From contig NZ_JPYA01000105.1 in the NCBI RefSeq assembly GCF_000750005.1, forward strand, positions 49,655 to 113,654: a DNA stretch of 64,000 nucleotides. The letters run 5' to 3'. The notes under the pieces were generated by a model that worked only from the letters and a program-made list of their open reading frames with translations, was not told the DNA's origin and searched no databases. Source of the DNA: Geobacillus icigianus (GTDB lineage Bacteria; Bacillota; Bacilli; Bacillales; Anoxybacillaceae). The translations under genes were made by a program, and so were the position numbers. Position 1 is the stretch's first letter. The number at the start of each line of letters is the position of its first letter. Of this stretch, positions 57,347 to 64,000 are shown piece after piece.

Positions 57347-57754
57347 TTACTGAATGCCTTCGCCGATCACAAACGACAATCCGATCGAAATGACCATCGA
57401 AATCAGGCCGACCGCCCGATTGTCGTTGGCGATCTCCTCATCGATGTTAAACTTTGGCGTCAAAAACTCGTAAATAAAATACGCAGCCAGCAAAAGCAAA
57501 AACCCATACATTCCCCAGCCGATCATCGACAACAGCGATTCATGGCGCTCAAGGGCATAGCGAAAAATGTTGGCGATGCCAAAGATTTTTCCGCCCGTCG
57601 CCATCGCCACCGCCACATTGCCTTTGCGGATTTCTTCCCAATTTTTATATTTCGTGACCAATTCAAACACCGCTAAAAAGATGACGAGGCACAACACGGC
57701 GACGCTGAAATTGGCCGCCGTTTTCACCATGTCGTGCTCCCAAAACGACGCCAT
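57347..57754 (-). CDS. yshE: DUF350 membrane protein YshE
   Basis: 135 residues with four membrane helices. DUF350 family, with KNWEEIRKGNVAVAMATGGKIFG-type order after helix one and a charged loop (NIDEEIANDNRAVG) before the last helix. Function is not known. Several starts are possible; ATG at 57754 gives GGGGG 9 bases upstream, while one at 57730 with GGGAG is also plausible. It follows mutS2 almost without a gap. Confidence 0.82.
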   Translation of the reverse strand: MASFWEHDMVKTAANFSVAVLCLVIFLAVFELVTKYKNWEEIRKGNVAVAMATGGKIFGIANIFRYALERHESLLSMIGWGMYGFLLLLAAYFIYEFLTPKFNIDEEIANDNRAVGLISMVISIGLSFVIGEGIQ

Positions 57755-57768
57755 TGCCATCGCCCCCA

Positions 57769-60123
57769 TCATTTCAGTTCCACGATCGTCACCCCGGTGC
57801 CGCCTTCATTCGCCTCTCCGAACCGGAAGCGTTTCACCGCTCGGTGTTGTTTTAAAAACTGCTGCACTCCTTGCCGGAGAGCGCCCGTCCCTTTGCCGTG
57901 GATGATCGACACGCGCGGGTAGCCGGCGAGCACGGCATCATCCAAGTATTTCTCAAGCCGAATGAGTGCGTCTTCGTACCGTTCGCCGCGCAAGTCCAGC
58001 TCGAGGCTCACATGGGCGTCCTTGCCTTTCACCGTCGCGATCGGTGTCACTTCGTTCGCCGGCGCGCTGCCGATATACTCCAAATCGCGCTCATGAATTT
58101 TCATTTTCAAAATGCCAAGCTGCACTTGCCATTCGTCGTCCGACACTTTTTCGATCAAATACCCTTTTTGGTTGAGGCTCGTGACTCTCACTTCATCGCC
58201 CGGCTGGAACACATGGCGTGAGACGGCCTTTTTCGCCGTGTTCCGCTTCTTTGCTTTTGGCACCGCAGCAGCGAGCCGCTGTTTCGCCGCGGCGAGCTCC
58301 TGCTCGTTTACTTCCGCCCGCTTTTCTTTTTGCAAACGGCGCAGTTCGTGGATGATCCGCTCGGCCTCGCGCTCGGCGGCGCGGATAATGTCAGTTGCCT
58401 GCTTTGCCGCTTCCGCAAGCCGCTCTTCTTTTTCCTCTTCCAGCGCCGCGAGCGTTTGCTCCCACTCAGCGCGCATCCGCTCGGCTTCCTCAAGCGCCGC
58501 GAGCGCCCGCGCTTCGTCTTCCTCGGCTTGCTTTTTGCTTTTCTCCAGCGAGGCGATCATGTTTTCCACGCTATGGCTTTCCGCGCTCACTTGCGCTTTC
58601 GCCCGCTCGATCACCCGCTCATCCAACCCTAAGCGGCGTGAAATGTCAAAGGCGTTGCTGCGTCCGGGAATGCCGATCAACAGTTTATACGTCGGGCGGA
58701 GCGTTTCGGTGTCAAATTCGACGCTCGCGTTGACCACGCCCGCGCGGTTGTAGCCGTACGCTTTCAGCTCGGGATAATGCGTCGTCGCCACCGTCCGCGC
58801 CCCGCGGCCGTGCACTTCATCCAAAATGGCGATCGCCAGCGCCGCTCCTTCCTGCGGGTCGGTGCCGGCCCCAAGCTCGTCAAACAACACGAGGCTTTCG
58901 CCATCGACATGGCGCAAAATGTCGACAATATTGACCATATGGGACGAGAACGTACTCAAGCTTTGTTCAATCGACTGCTCATCGCCAATATCAGCGAAAA
59001 CCGAACGGAACACCGCCGCTTCCGATCCGTCGGCCGCCGGGATGAACAGCCCCGCTTGCGCCATGACTGTCAACAAGCCGATCGTTTTTAACGTCACCGT
59101 TTTCCCGCCGGTGTTCGGTCCGGTGATGACGATCGTCGTATAATCGCCGCCCAGCTCAATGTCATTCGGCACCGCCTTCTCTTGATCAAGCAGCGGATGG
59201 CGCGCCTGCAAAAAGCGAAGGTAGCCGCGGTTGTTGACGGCTGGTTTGGTCGCCTGAATCCGGCGGGCGTACTTCACCTTGGCGAACGCAAAATCAAGCG
59301 CCGCGAGCGCTTCGACCGCCCGCGCAAGCGGCTCGGCCTGTGCGGCGACTTTGGCCGAAAGTTCGCGCAAAATGCGCTCGATTTCCTGCTTTTCTTTCAT
59401 CCGCGCCTCGCGCAGCGCGTTGTTTAACTCGACGACCGCCTGCGGCTCGATAAACAGCGTCGCCCCGGACGCCGACTGGTCATGGACGATGCCGCCGTAA
59501 GCGCTCCGATACTCTTGTTTCACCGGGATGACGTACCGGTCGTTGCGGATCGTAATAATGGCGTCCGACAGCCGCTTTTGCGCCGCTGGCGAGCGGATGA
59601 TGCTCTCGAGTTTCTCGCGGATGCGCGCTTCCGCTGACCGAATTTGCCCGCGCAGCGAGCGAAGGCGGTCGCTCGCCGCATCCAATACTTCGCCATGGTC
59701 GTCGATCGAGCGGCGAACGTCATGCTCGAGTTCCGACGCCTCGGCAAGCTCAGCGGCATACGAAGCCAGGCGCTCCAGGCCGCCGTGCTCCTCTTGCAGA
59801 TCGGTGATCAGCCGCTTCATTTGCCGGCTTGCGGCCGCTGTCGCCGCTACTTCCAGCAGCTCTTGTGGGCTGAGCGTGCCGCCGATCGCCGCCCGCTTCA
59901 AATGCGGACGAACGTCGACCACCCCGTCGAGCGGCGCATAGCCGGCCAGCCGCAAGACCGCCGCGGCTTCATCCGTTTCCTCGAGCCAAGCGGACACTTC
60001 CTTCCAGTCAGATGACGGTATGAGCGCATCGATTTTTTCCAAACCGAGCGGCGAGGACGCATGCTCGGCCAACTGCGCTTTCACTTTATCGAATTCTAGG
60101 GTGTGAAGCACTTTTTGTTGCAC
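57769..60123 (-). CDS. mutS2: Endonuclease MutS2
   Basis: 784 residues. MutS-like ATPase with a nuclease tail; in Bacillus it acts on collided ribosomes and affects recombination. Walker [14 protein letters not shown], Walker [17 protein letters not shown], a long coiled-coil region about residues 500-630, and a C-terminal Smr domain ([30 protein letters not shown]). The start is GTG at 60123 with GGGGG upstream and the family N-terminus [10 protein letters not shown]; the longer frame includes the ribosome site. Confidence 0.95.
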   Translation of the reverse strand: MQQKVLHTLEFDKVKAQLAEHASSPLGLEKIDALIPSSDWKEVSAWLEETDEAAAVLRLAGYAPLDGVVDVRPHLKRAAIGGTLSPQELLEVAATAAASRQMKRLITDLQEEHGGLERLASYAAELAEASELEHDVRRSIDDHGEVLDAASDRLRSLRGQIRSAEARIREKLESIIRSPAAQKRLSDAIITIRNDRYVIPVKQEYRSAYGGIVHDQSASGATLFIEPQAVVELNNALREARMKEKQEIERILRELSAKVAAQAEPLARAVEALAALDFAFAKVKYARRIQATKPAVNNRGYLRFLQARHPLLDQEKAVPNDIELGGDYTTIVITGPNTGGKTVTLKTIGLLTVMAQAGLFIPAADGSEAAVFRSVFADIGDEQSIEQSLSTFSSHMVNIVDILRHVDGESLVLFDELGAGTDPQEGAALAIAILDEVHGRGARTVATTHYPELKAYGYNRAGVVNASVEFDTETLRPTYKLLIGIPGRSNAFDISRRLGLDERVIERAKAQVSAESHSVENMIASLEKSKKQAEEDEARALAALEEAERMRAEWEQTLAALEEEKEERLAEAAKQATDIIRAAEREAERIIHELRRLQKEKRAEVNEQELAAAKQRLAAAVPKAKKRNTAKKAVSRHVFQPGDEVRVTSLNQKGYLIEKVSDDEWQVQLGILKMKIHERDLEYIGSAPANEVTPIATVKGKDAHVSLELDLRGERYEDALIRLEKYLDDAVLAGYPRVSIIHGKGTGALRQGVQQFLKQHRAVKRFRFGEANEGGTGVTIVELK

Positions 60124-60143
60124 GTATCTAACCCCCAGCTGAT

Positions 60144-61868
60144 TCATTTCTTTCGTTTGCCGCGCAAAAACTGTTGCAGCTTCTCAAGCGGCCATGTGTT
60201 GACGACCGTGTCTTTCTTGATCCAGCCTTTCCGGGCCGCGGCCACCCCGACCGCCATATCGTCAAGCATGTCCAAATGGTGGGCGTCCGTGTTGATGGCG
60301 ATGTACGCCCCTGCTTCCTCCGCTTTTTTCACGTAATCCGCCGACAAATCAAGCCGGTTTGGATTGGCGTTCAGCTCAAGGATCGTCTTTGTCTCCGCCG
60401 CCAGCTCGATCAGCCGCTCGATATCGACATCATAGCCGGCGCGCTGGCCGATCAGCCTGCCGGTCGGGTGAGCGATGACATCGACATACGGGTGGAAAAG
60501 CGCCGCTTCCAACCGCTTCATGATCGTCTCGCGCGGCTGTTTGAACCCGGAATGAATGGCGGCGATGACAAAATCAAGCTCCTCGAGCACATCATCATCA
60601 TAATCGAGCGTTCCATCCGGCAAAATATCCATTTCGACGCCGGCCAAAATCGTCAAATCCGAATAACGCGCGTTCAGCCGCTCAATTTCCTCGCGCTGGC
60701 GCCGCAGCCGCTCCGGCGTCAAACCGTTGGCGACTTTCAAATAGCGCGAATGGTCGGTAATGGCGATATACCGGTAGCCGCGGCGACGGCACGCCTCGGC
60801 CAACTCCTCGAGCGAACACGCCCCGTCGCTCCATGCCGAATGCATATGCAAATCGCCTTGCATGTCTTCCAGGCGCACAAGCGGCCAATCAGCCAAAAAC
60901 CGCTCCACCTCCGTGCCGTCTTCACGCAGTTCAGGCGGAATATACGGCAGCCCGAAATGGGCGTAAAACGCCGCTTCACTCGGGAACGTTTTCACCTTGC
61001 CTGTCGCTTGGTCTTCGACGCCGTATTCGCTGATTTTTTCCCCGCGTTCTTTGGCGAGCTGGCGCATCCGCACATTATGGTCCTTCGATCCAGTGAAATG
61101 GTGAAGCGCGGTCGCAAATTGCGCTTCGCTGACCAGCCGAAAGTCCGCGGCGATCTCATCCTCATACCGAAACAGAAGCGACACTTTCGTCTCCCCAGCG
61201 GCGATCACCTCGCGGATGTGCGGCAGCCGAAGCAGCGCCTCGCGCACCTCCATTGGGCGGGCGGTGGCAATGACATAGTCCAAATCTTTCACCGTTTCGT
61301 TCCAGCGCCGCAAACTGCCGGCCCGTGAAAAACGGATCACCCCATCCATTTCGGCAAGCCGGCGCTCGATATCGGCCGAAATCGGCAACACCCGGGCCAG
61401 CGGCAGCCGCTCGGGGCGCTTGCCCGCCTCTTCGATGGCCATCAGCAGCTTTTCCTCTGTTTTCGCGCCGAAACCAGGAAGCGCCCGCACTTTTCCCGCG
61501 AGGCACGCTTCCTTCAATCCGTCCATATCGACAATGCCCAGCTCTTGATGCAGCTTGGCGATTTTTTTACCGCCAAGCCCCGGGATTGTAAGCAAGGCGA
61601 GCAGCGTTTCCGGAATGTCGCGCTTCAATTCTTCGAGCACCGACGATGAACCGGTTTCGACAAACTCGGTGATGATCGCCGCCGTGCTTTTGCCGATGCC
61701 GGGAATGACGGTGAAATCGTCGATTTCCGTCAGGCTTCGCTCGTCCGTTTCCAAGGCGTTCGCCGCTTTGCGAAACGCCGTCACCTTAAACGGGTTTTCC
61801 CCTTTAATCTCCATATACAACGCAATCGTCTCAAGCAAGCGGATGACCTCTTTTTTATGGACGCTCAT
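60144..61868 (-). CDS. polX: DNA polymerase X with PHP exonuclease domain
   Basis: 574 residues. Gap-filling repair polymerase with a 3'-5' exonuclease. N-terminal helical 8-kDa domain, helix-hairpin-helix pieces ([24 protein letters not shown]), nucleotidyltransferase motif [20 protein letters not shown] with the acidic pair, and a C-terminal PHP domain ([40 protein letters not shown]). ATG at 61868 with GGGAGGG. Follows cvpA. Confidence 0.95.
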   Translation of the reverse strand: MSVHKKEVIRLLETIALYMEIKGENPFKVTAFRKAANALETDERSLTEIDDFTVIPGIGKSTAAIITEFVETGSSSVLEELKRDIPETLLALLTIPGLGGKKIAKLHQELGIVDMDGLKEACLAGKVRALPGFGAKTEEKLLMAIEEAGKRPERLPLARVLPISADIERRLAEMDGVIRFSRAGSLRRWNETVKDLDYVIATARPMEVREALLRLPHIREVIAAGETKVSLLFRYEDEIAADFRLVSEAQFATALHHFTGSKDHNVRMRQLAKERGEKISEYGVEDQATGKVKTFPSEAAFYAHFGLPYIPPELREDGTEVERFLADWPLVRLEDMQGDLHMHSAWSDGACSLEELAEACRRRGYRYIAITDHSRYLKVANGLTPERLRRQREEIERLNARYSDLTILAGVEMDILPDGTLDYDDDVLEELDFVIAAIHSGFKQPRETIMKRLEAALFHPYVDVIAHPTGRLIGQRAGYDVDIERLIELAAETKTILELNANPNRLDLSADYVKKAEEAGAYIAINTDAHHLDMLDDMAVGVAAARKGWIKKDTVVNTWPLEKLQQFLRGKRKK

Positions 61869-61909
61869 CCCCGTCCCTCCCTTTCCCAAAACACCGCGGC
61901 CGCGCTCGG

Positions 61910-62449
61910 TCAGACGCGGCCATGAATCCACCAATGGTCAAGCATCTCCGACAACACCGGCGTATGTTTCACAATCGCGGTTGCCATGAGCGAACGCTGC
62001 AGCTGCTCTTGGACGCTGTCAATCGGCACGAGCGCGCCGATATACAAAAGCAAAAAGACAAGCAAATACACCTCCGCAAATCCGAGCGCCGCCCCGGCCA
62101 AGCGGTTGACGCTGCGCAACAGCGGCAGCTGAGCGACGAAATCGAGCATCGAGCCGATGATCTGAAGAACAATTTTCACCACAAAAAATAAAAGTGCAAA
62201 AGAAATCGCCCGATAATACGCATCATCCAAATGCGCGCTCTGAAACAACAGCTTCACCGTCTCCGGGTCGCCAAACGTCGGATACGGAATCCAAAGGCGC
62301 AAGGTCGGCACAAACCGCTCATAATAGCGGTAGGCGAGGTAAAAAGCGATGAAAAACCCGGCCATATGAATGAATTGGAGAATAAAGCCGCGCTTTAAGC
62401 CAATCATCGCTCCGAGCAACAGGACAAACAGCACGATGACATCAATCAT
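61910..62449 (-). CDS. yshB: CvpA-family membrane protein (YshB)
   Basis: 179 residues with four membrane helices. CvpA family, first found through colicin V production; general role unclear. The N-terminus LFVLLLGAMIGLKRGFILQF and the glycine-rich NRLAGAALGFAEVYLLVFLL are typical. ATG overlaps the zapA stop by 8 bases. Confidence 0.88.
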   Translation of the reverse strand: MIDVIVLFVLLLGAMIGLKRGFILQFIHMAGFFIAFYLAYRYYERFVPTLRLWIPYPTFGDPETVKLLFQSAHLDDAYYRAISFALLFFVVKIVLQIIGSMLDFVAQLPLLRSVNRLAGAALGFAEVYLLVFLLLYIGALVPIDSVQEQLQRSLMATAIVKHTPVLSEMLDHWWIHGRV

Positions 62450-62717
62450 CCGGCTTCCCGCCCTTTTCCATGTTCATCTTTTCGACAAGTCGCTGATACT
62501 CTTCCTTCAGCTTCAAATATTCGCTGGCGATGTTGACAGCTGTCAACACGGCCAGTTTCGGCACATCAAGCATCGGATGTTTCTCACTGAACTCCTGCAT
62601 TTTATCGTCAACGAGCGCCGCCACAAGCCGGATATGGGCCGGACTTTCCGTGCCGACGATCGTGTAGTTTTGACCGTAAATGCGGACGCTCACCCGCGTT
62701 TTTGGCTGTTCTGTCAA
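62442..62717 (-). CDS. zapA: Cell division protein ZapA
   Basis: 91 residues. Binds and bundles FtsZ at the septum. ZapA motifs VSVRIYGQNYTIVG, HIRLVAALVDDKM and LAVLTAVNIASEYLKLKEE followed by a coiled coil. The start is TTG at 62717 with GGGGGAG upstream; the longer ATG frame begins in the divergent promoter region. Confidence 0.92.
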   Translation of the reverse strand: MTEQPKTRVSVRIYGQNYTIVGTESPAHIRLVAALVDDKMQEFSEKHPMLDVPKLAVLTAVNIASEYLKLKEEYQRLVEKMNMEKGGKPDD

Positions 62718-62751
62718 GCTTTCTCCCCCATTTCGCCAAATCCTACTGTTT

Positions 62752-62776
62752 ATCATATCACGAACGCTGGTATAAT
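62752..62776. promoter_or_regulatory. Divergent promoters of zapA and rnhC
   Basis: Plus strand: TGG-TATAAT (62771-62776) for rnhC. Minus strand: TGA-TATGAT (62752-62757) for zapA. Both are extended -10 types with weak -35s and face away from each other in under 30 bases. Confidence 0.55.
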
Positions 62777-62828
62777 GGAAAGATGCGACACAAAGGGACC
62801 CAGAAGAGGAGAAAGGAGAGAGGGAACG

Positions 62829-63764
62829 TTGTCAAACTATGTCATTCAAGCCGACCAACAGCTGCTTGCCGCCTTGCGCTCCCACTACCAAGACGCCTTG
62901 TCCGACCGGCTTCCACCCGGAGCGTTGTTCGCCGTCAAGCGCGCAGATGTCACGATCACCGCCTACCGCTCGGGGAAAGTGCTGTTTCAAGGGAAAGCGG
63001 CGGAACAAGAAGCGGCGAAATGGATGGGGGAGCAGGGAGCTCACCTAGCCAAACGACAGGAGAGAGAGAGCACCTCGCCCCCATCGGAACATAGGCTCGC
63101 GAAGCTTTCGGCCATCGGTTCGGATGAAGTCGGCACCGGCGACTATTTCGGCCCGATCGTCGTCGCCGCCGCCTACGTCGACCGCGCTCATCTCGACCAA
63201 ATGGCCGCGCTTGGCGTCAAAGATTCGAAGCAGCTGAGCGACGAGGCGATCAAACGGATCGCCCCCGCCATTATGAAAACAACGCCGCATGCCGTCACCG
63301 TGCTCGACAACGCCGCATACAACCGCTGGCAGCAAACGGGCATGCCGCAGACGAAAATGAAGGCGCTCCTTCACAACCGGACGCTCGCGAAACTCGTTGA
63401 CGCCATCGCGCCGATCGAACCGGAAGCGATCATCATCGACCAATTTTTAGAACGCGACTCGTATTTCCGCTACCTCGCGGATGAAACGCGCATCGTCTGC
63501 GAGCGGGTGCATTGCCTTCCAAAGGCGGAAAGTGTCCACGTGGCGGTCGCCGCGGCTTCGATCATCGCCCGCTATGTGTTTTTAGAAGAGATGGCGCGAT
63601 TATCCCGCACCATCGGCGTCCCGCTTCCGAAAGGGGCCGGTGCCATCGTTGATGAAGCCGCCGCCCGAATCATCCGCCTGCGAGGAGAAGAGATGCTCGA
63701 GACGTGCGCCAAGCTTCATTTCGCCAACACAAAAAAGGCGCTTGCCATCGCCAAGCGCCGGTAG
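62829..63764 (+). CDS. rnhC: Ribonuclease HIII
   Basis: 311 residues. Removes RNA from RNA-DNA hybrids and cleaves before ribonucleotides in DNA. N-terminal TBP-like domain (SNYVIQADQQLLAALRSHYQ), variable linker near residues 72-92, and catalytic domain with SAIGSDEVGTGDYFGP, GVKDSKQL and IIIDQFLERDSYF. Very close to the structurally known G. stearothermophilus enzyme. The start is TTG with GAGAGGGAACG upstream; the long upstream frame is antisense to zapA/cvpA and is discarded. Confidence 0.95.
   Translation: MSNYVIQADQQLLAALRSHYQDALSDRLPPGALFAVKRADVTITAYRSGKVLFQGKAAEQEAAKWMGEQGAHLAKRQERESTSPPSEHRLAKLSAIGSDEVGTGDYFGPIVVAAAYVDRAHLDQMAALGVKDSKQLSDEAIKRIAPAIMKTTPHAVTVLDNAAYNRWQQTGMPQTKMKALLHNRTLAKLVDAIAPIEPEAIIIDQFLERDSYFRYLADETRIVCERVHCLPKAESVHVAVAAASIIARYVFLEEMARLSRTIGVPLPKGAGAIVDEAAARIIRLRGEEMLETCAKLHFANTKKALAIAKRR
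63731..63759 (-). terminator. Minus-strand terminator inside the end of rnhC
   Basis: GGCGCTTG/CAAGCGCC (63737-63744 with 63752-63759) followed in the minus direction by TTTTTT. It overlaps the last codons of rnhC (KALAIAKRR) and would stop transcripts arriving from the right. Confidence 0.7.
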
Positions 63765-64000
63765 GGGTGTCCATCACTCCCATGGGAAACGACAGCGTTG
63801 GCTCCATCGTACAGACCCGCAGCAACGAAACGCCGCTGTTTCCCGTCCTTTCCGGCTTGACAAAAAAAAAAAGGTATCCATTCAGCCCAATACTAGCGAG
63901 ATTTTCAGAATCCAGCACCAATAGGGCATTTCCGGTATCGAAAACGCCCTAGGAGGAATGGAGAAGCGTTTGAAGAGACTCCCCACTTAGAAGTTTTTGC
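63765..64000. other. Right-edge region without a clear gene
   Basis: 236 bases holding a run of 11 A (63861-63871), an imperfect stem AGGGCATTT/AAAACGCCCT (about 63926-63953), and near-repeats ATTGGTGCTGGATT and ATTGGGCTGAAT on the minus strand. Small frames here show no known family. It may be the edge of a mobile element outside the window, but I cannot support that. Confidence 0.4.

Noticed and set aside
60174..61328. 384-residue open frame on the plus strand opposite polX
   Set aside because: Antisense shadow of polX with no ribosome site.
62370..62828. Upstream extension of the rnhC frame by 153 codons
   Set aside because: The extension is antisense to cvpA and zapA; the TTG at 62829 with a good ribosome site gives the known RNase HIII N-terminus.

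Overview
The window is a 64 kb piece of a Geobacillus-type chromosome (thermophilic, spore-forming Bacillaceae). The evidence is gene order that follows Bacillus subtilis almost gene for gene, spore genes (spoVID, gerM, gerE, a LonB next to LonA), GC-rich third codon positions, strong AGGAGG-type ribosome sites, many TTG/GTG starts, and an RNase HIII very close to the known Geobacillus stearothermophilus enzyme. Almost every gene is on the minus strand; only three real genes (a membrane protein at 6.8 kb, yslB and rnhC) are on the plus strand.

Reading in the direction of transcription (right to left): rnhC stands divergent to zapA-cvpA-polX-mutS2-yshE and an unlisted 54-residue membrane protein. 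Next is the fatty-acid degradation block lcfA, fadR, fadB, etfB, etfA, with a clear FadR operator between lcfA and fadR, followed by trxA. From about 37.4 to 51.3 kb, between uvrC and trxA (neighbours in B. subtilis), lies a 14 kb accessory block. It holds a sulfonate uptake and desulfonation operon (ssuA-C-B-E-D), a Fur-boxed repeat lipoprotein, a four-gene envelope-glycan-like operon (epimerase, flippase-like protein, membrane phosphodiesterase, GT2), a Fur-boxed FTR1/EfeU iron permease operon, and a GT-C glycosyltransferase.

After uvrC come yslB (plus), sdhCAB, gerE, ysmB-racE, gerM, and the overlapping rph-rdgB-ysnB operon. The branched-chain amino-acid operon follows: ilvE, then a leucine T-box, then ilvB-ilvH-ilvC-leuA-leuB-leuC-leuD. 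It has a strong promoter flanked by CodY-like boxes and an upstream cre-like site. Then ysoA, tig, clpX, lonB, lon-engB, and the heme operon hemA-hemX-hemC-hemD-hemB-hemL, ending in the start of spoVID at the left edge.

The most unusual observations are two decayed second copies of gene 3' ends, lying immediately downstream of etfB and of ilvH. Both keep codon-level similarity and a matching stop codon and look like scars of recombination with divergent alleles. Other points of interest are ilvE placed upstream of the T-box, a FadR-controlled promoter inside the end of lcfA, a sigma-K-type promoter at gerE, a possible small RNA between two terminators at 26.2-26.3 kb, and a 19-codon gene with a perfect ribosome site following ssuB. 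No tRNA, rRNA, CRISPR array or complete insertion sequence was seen.
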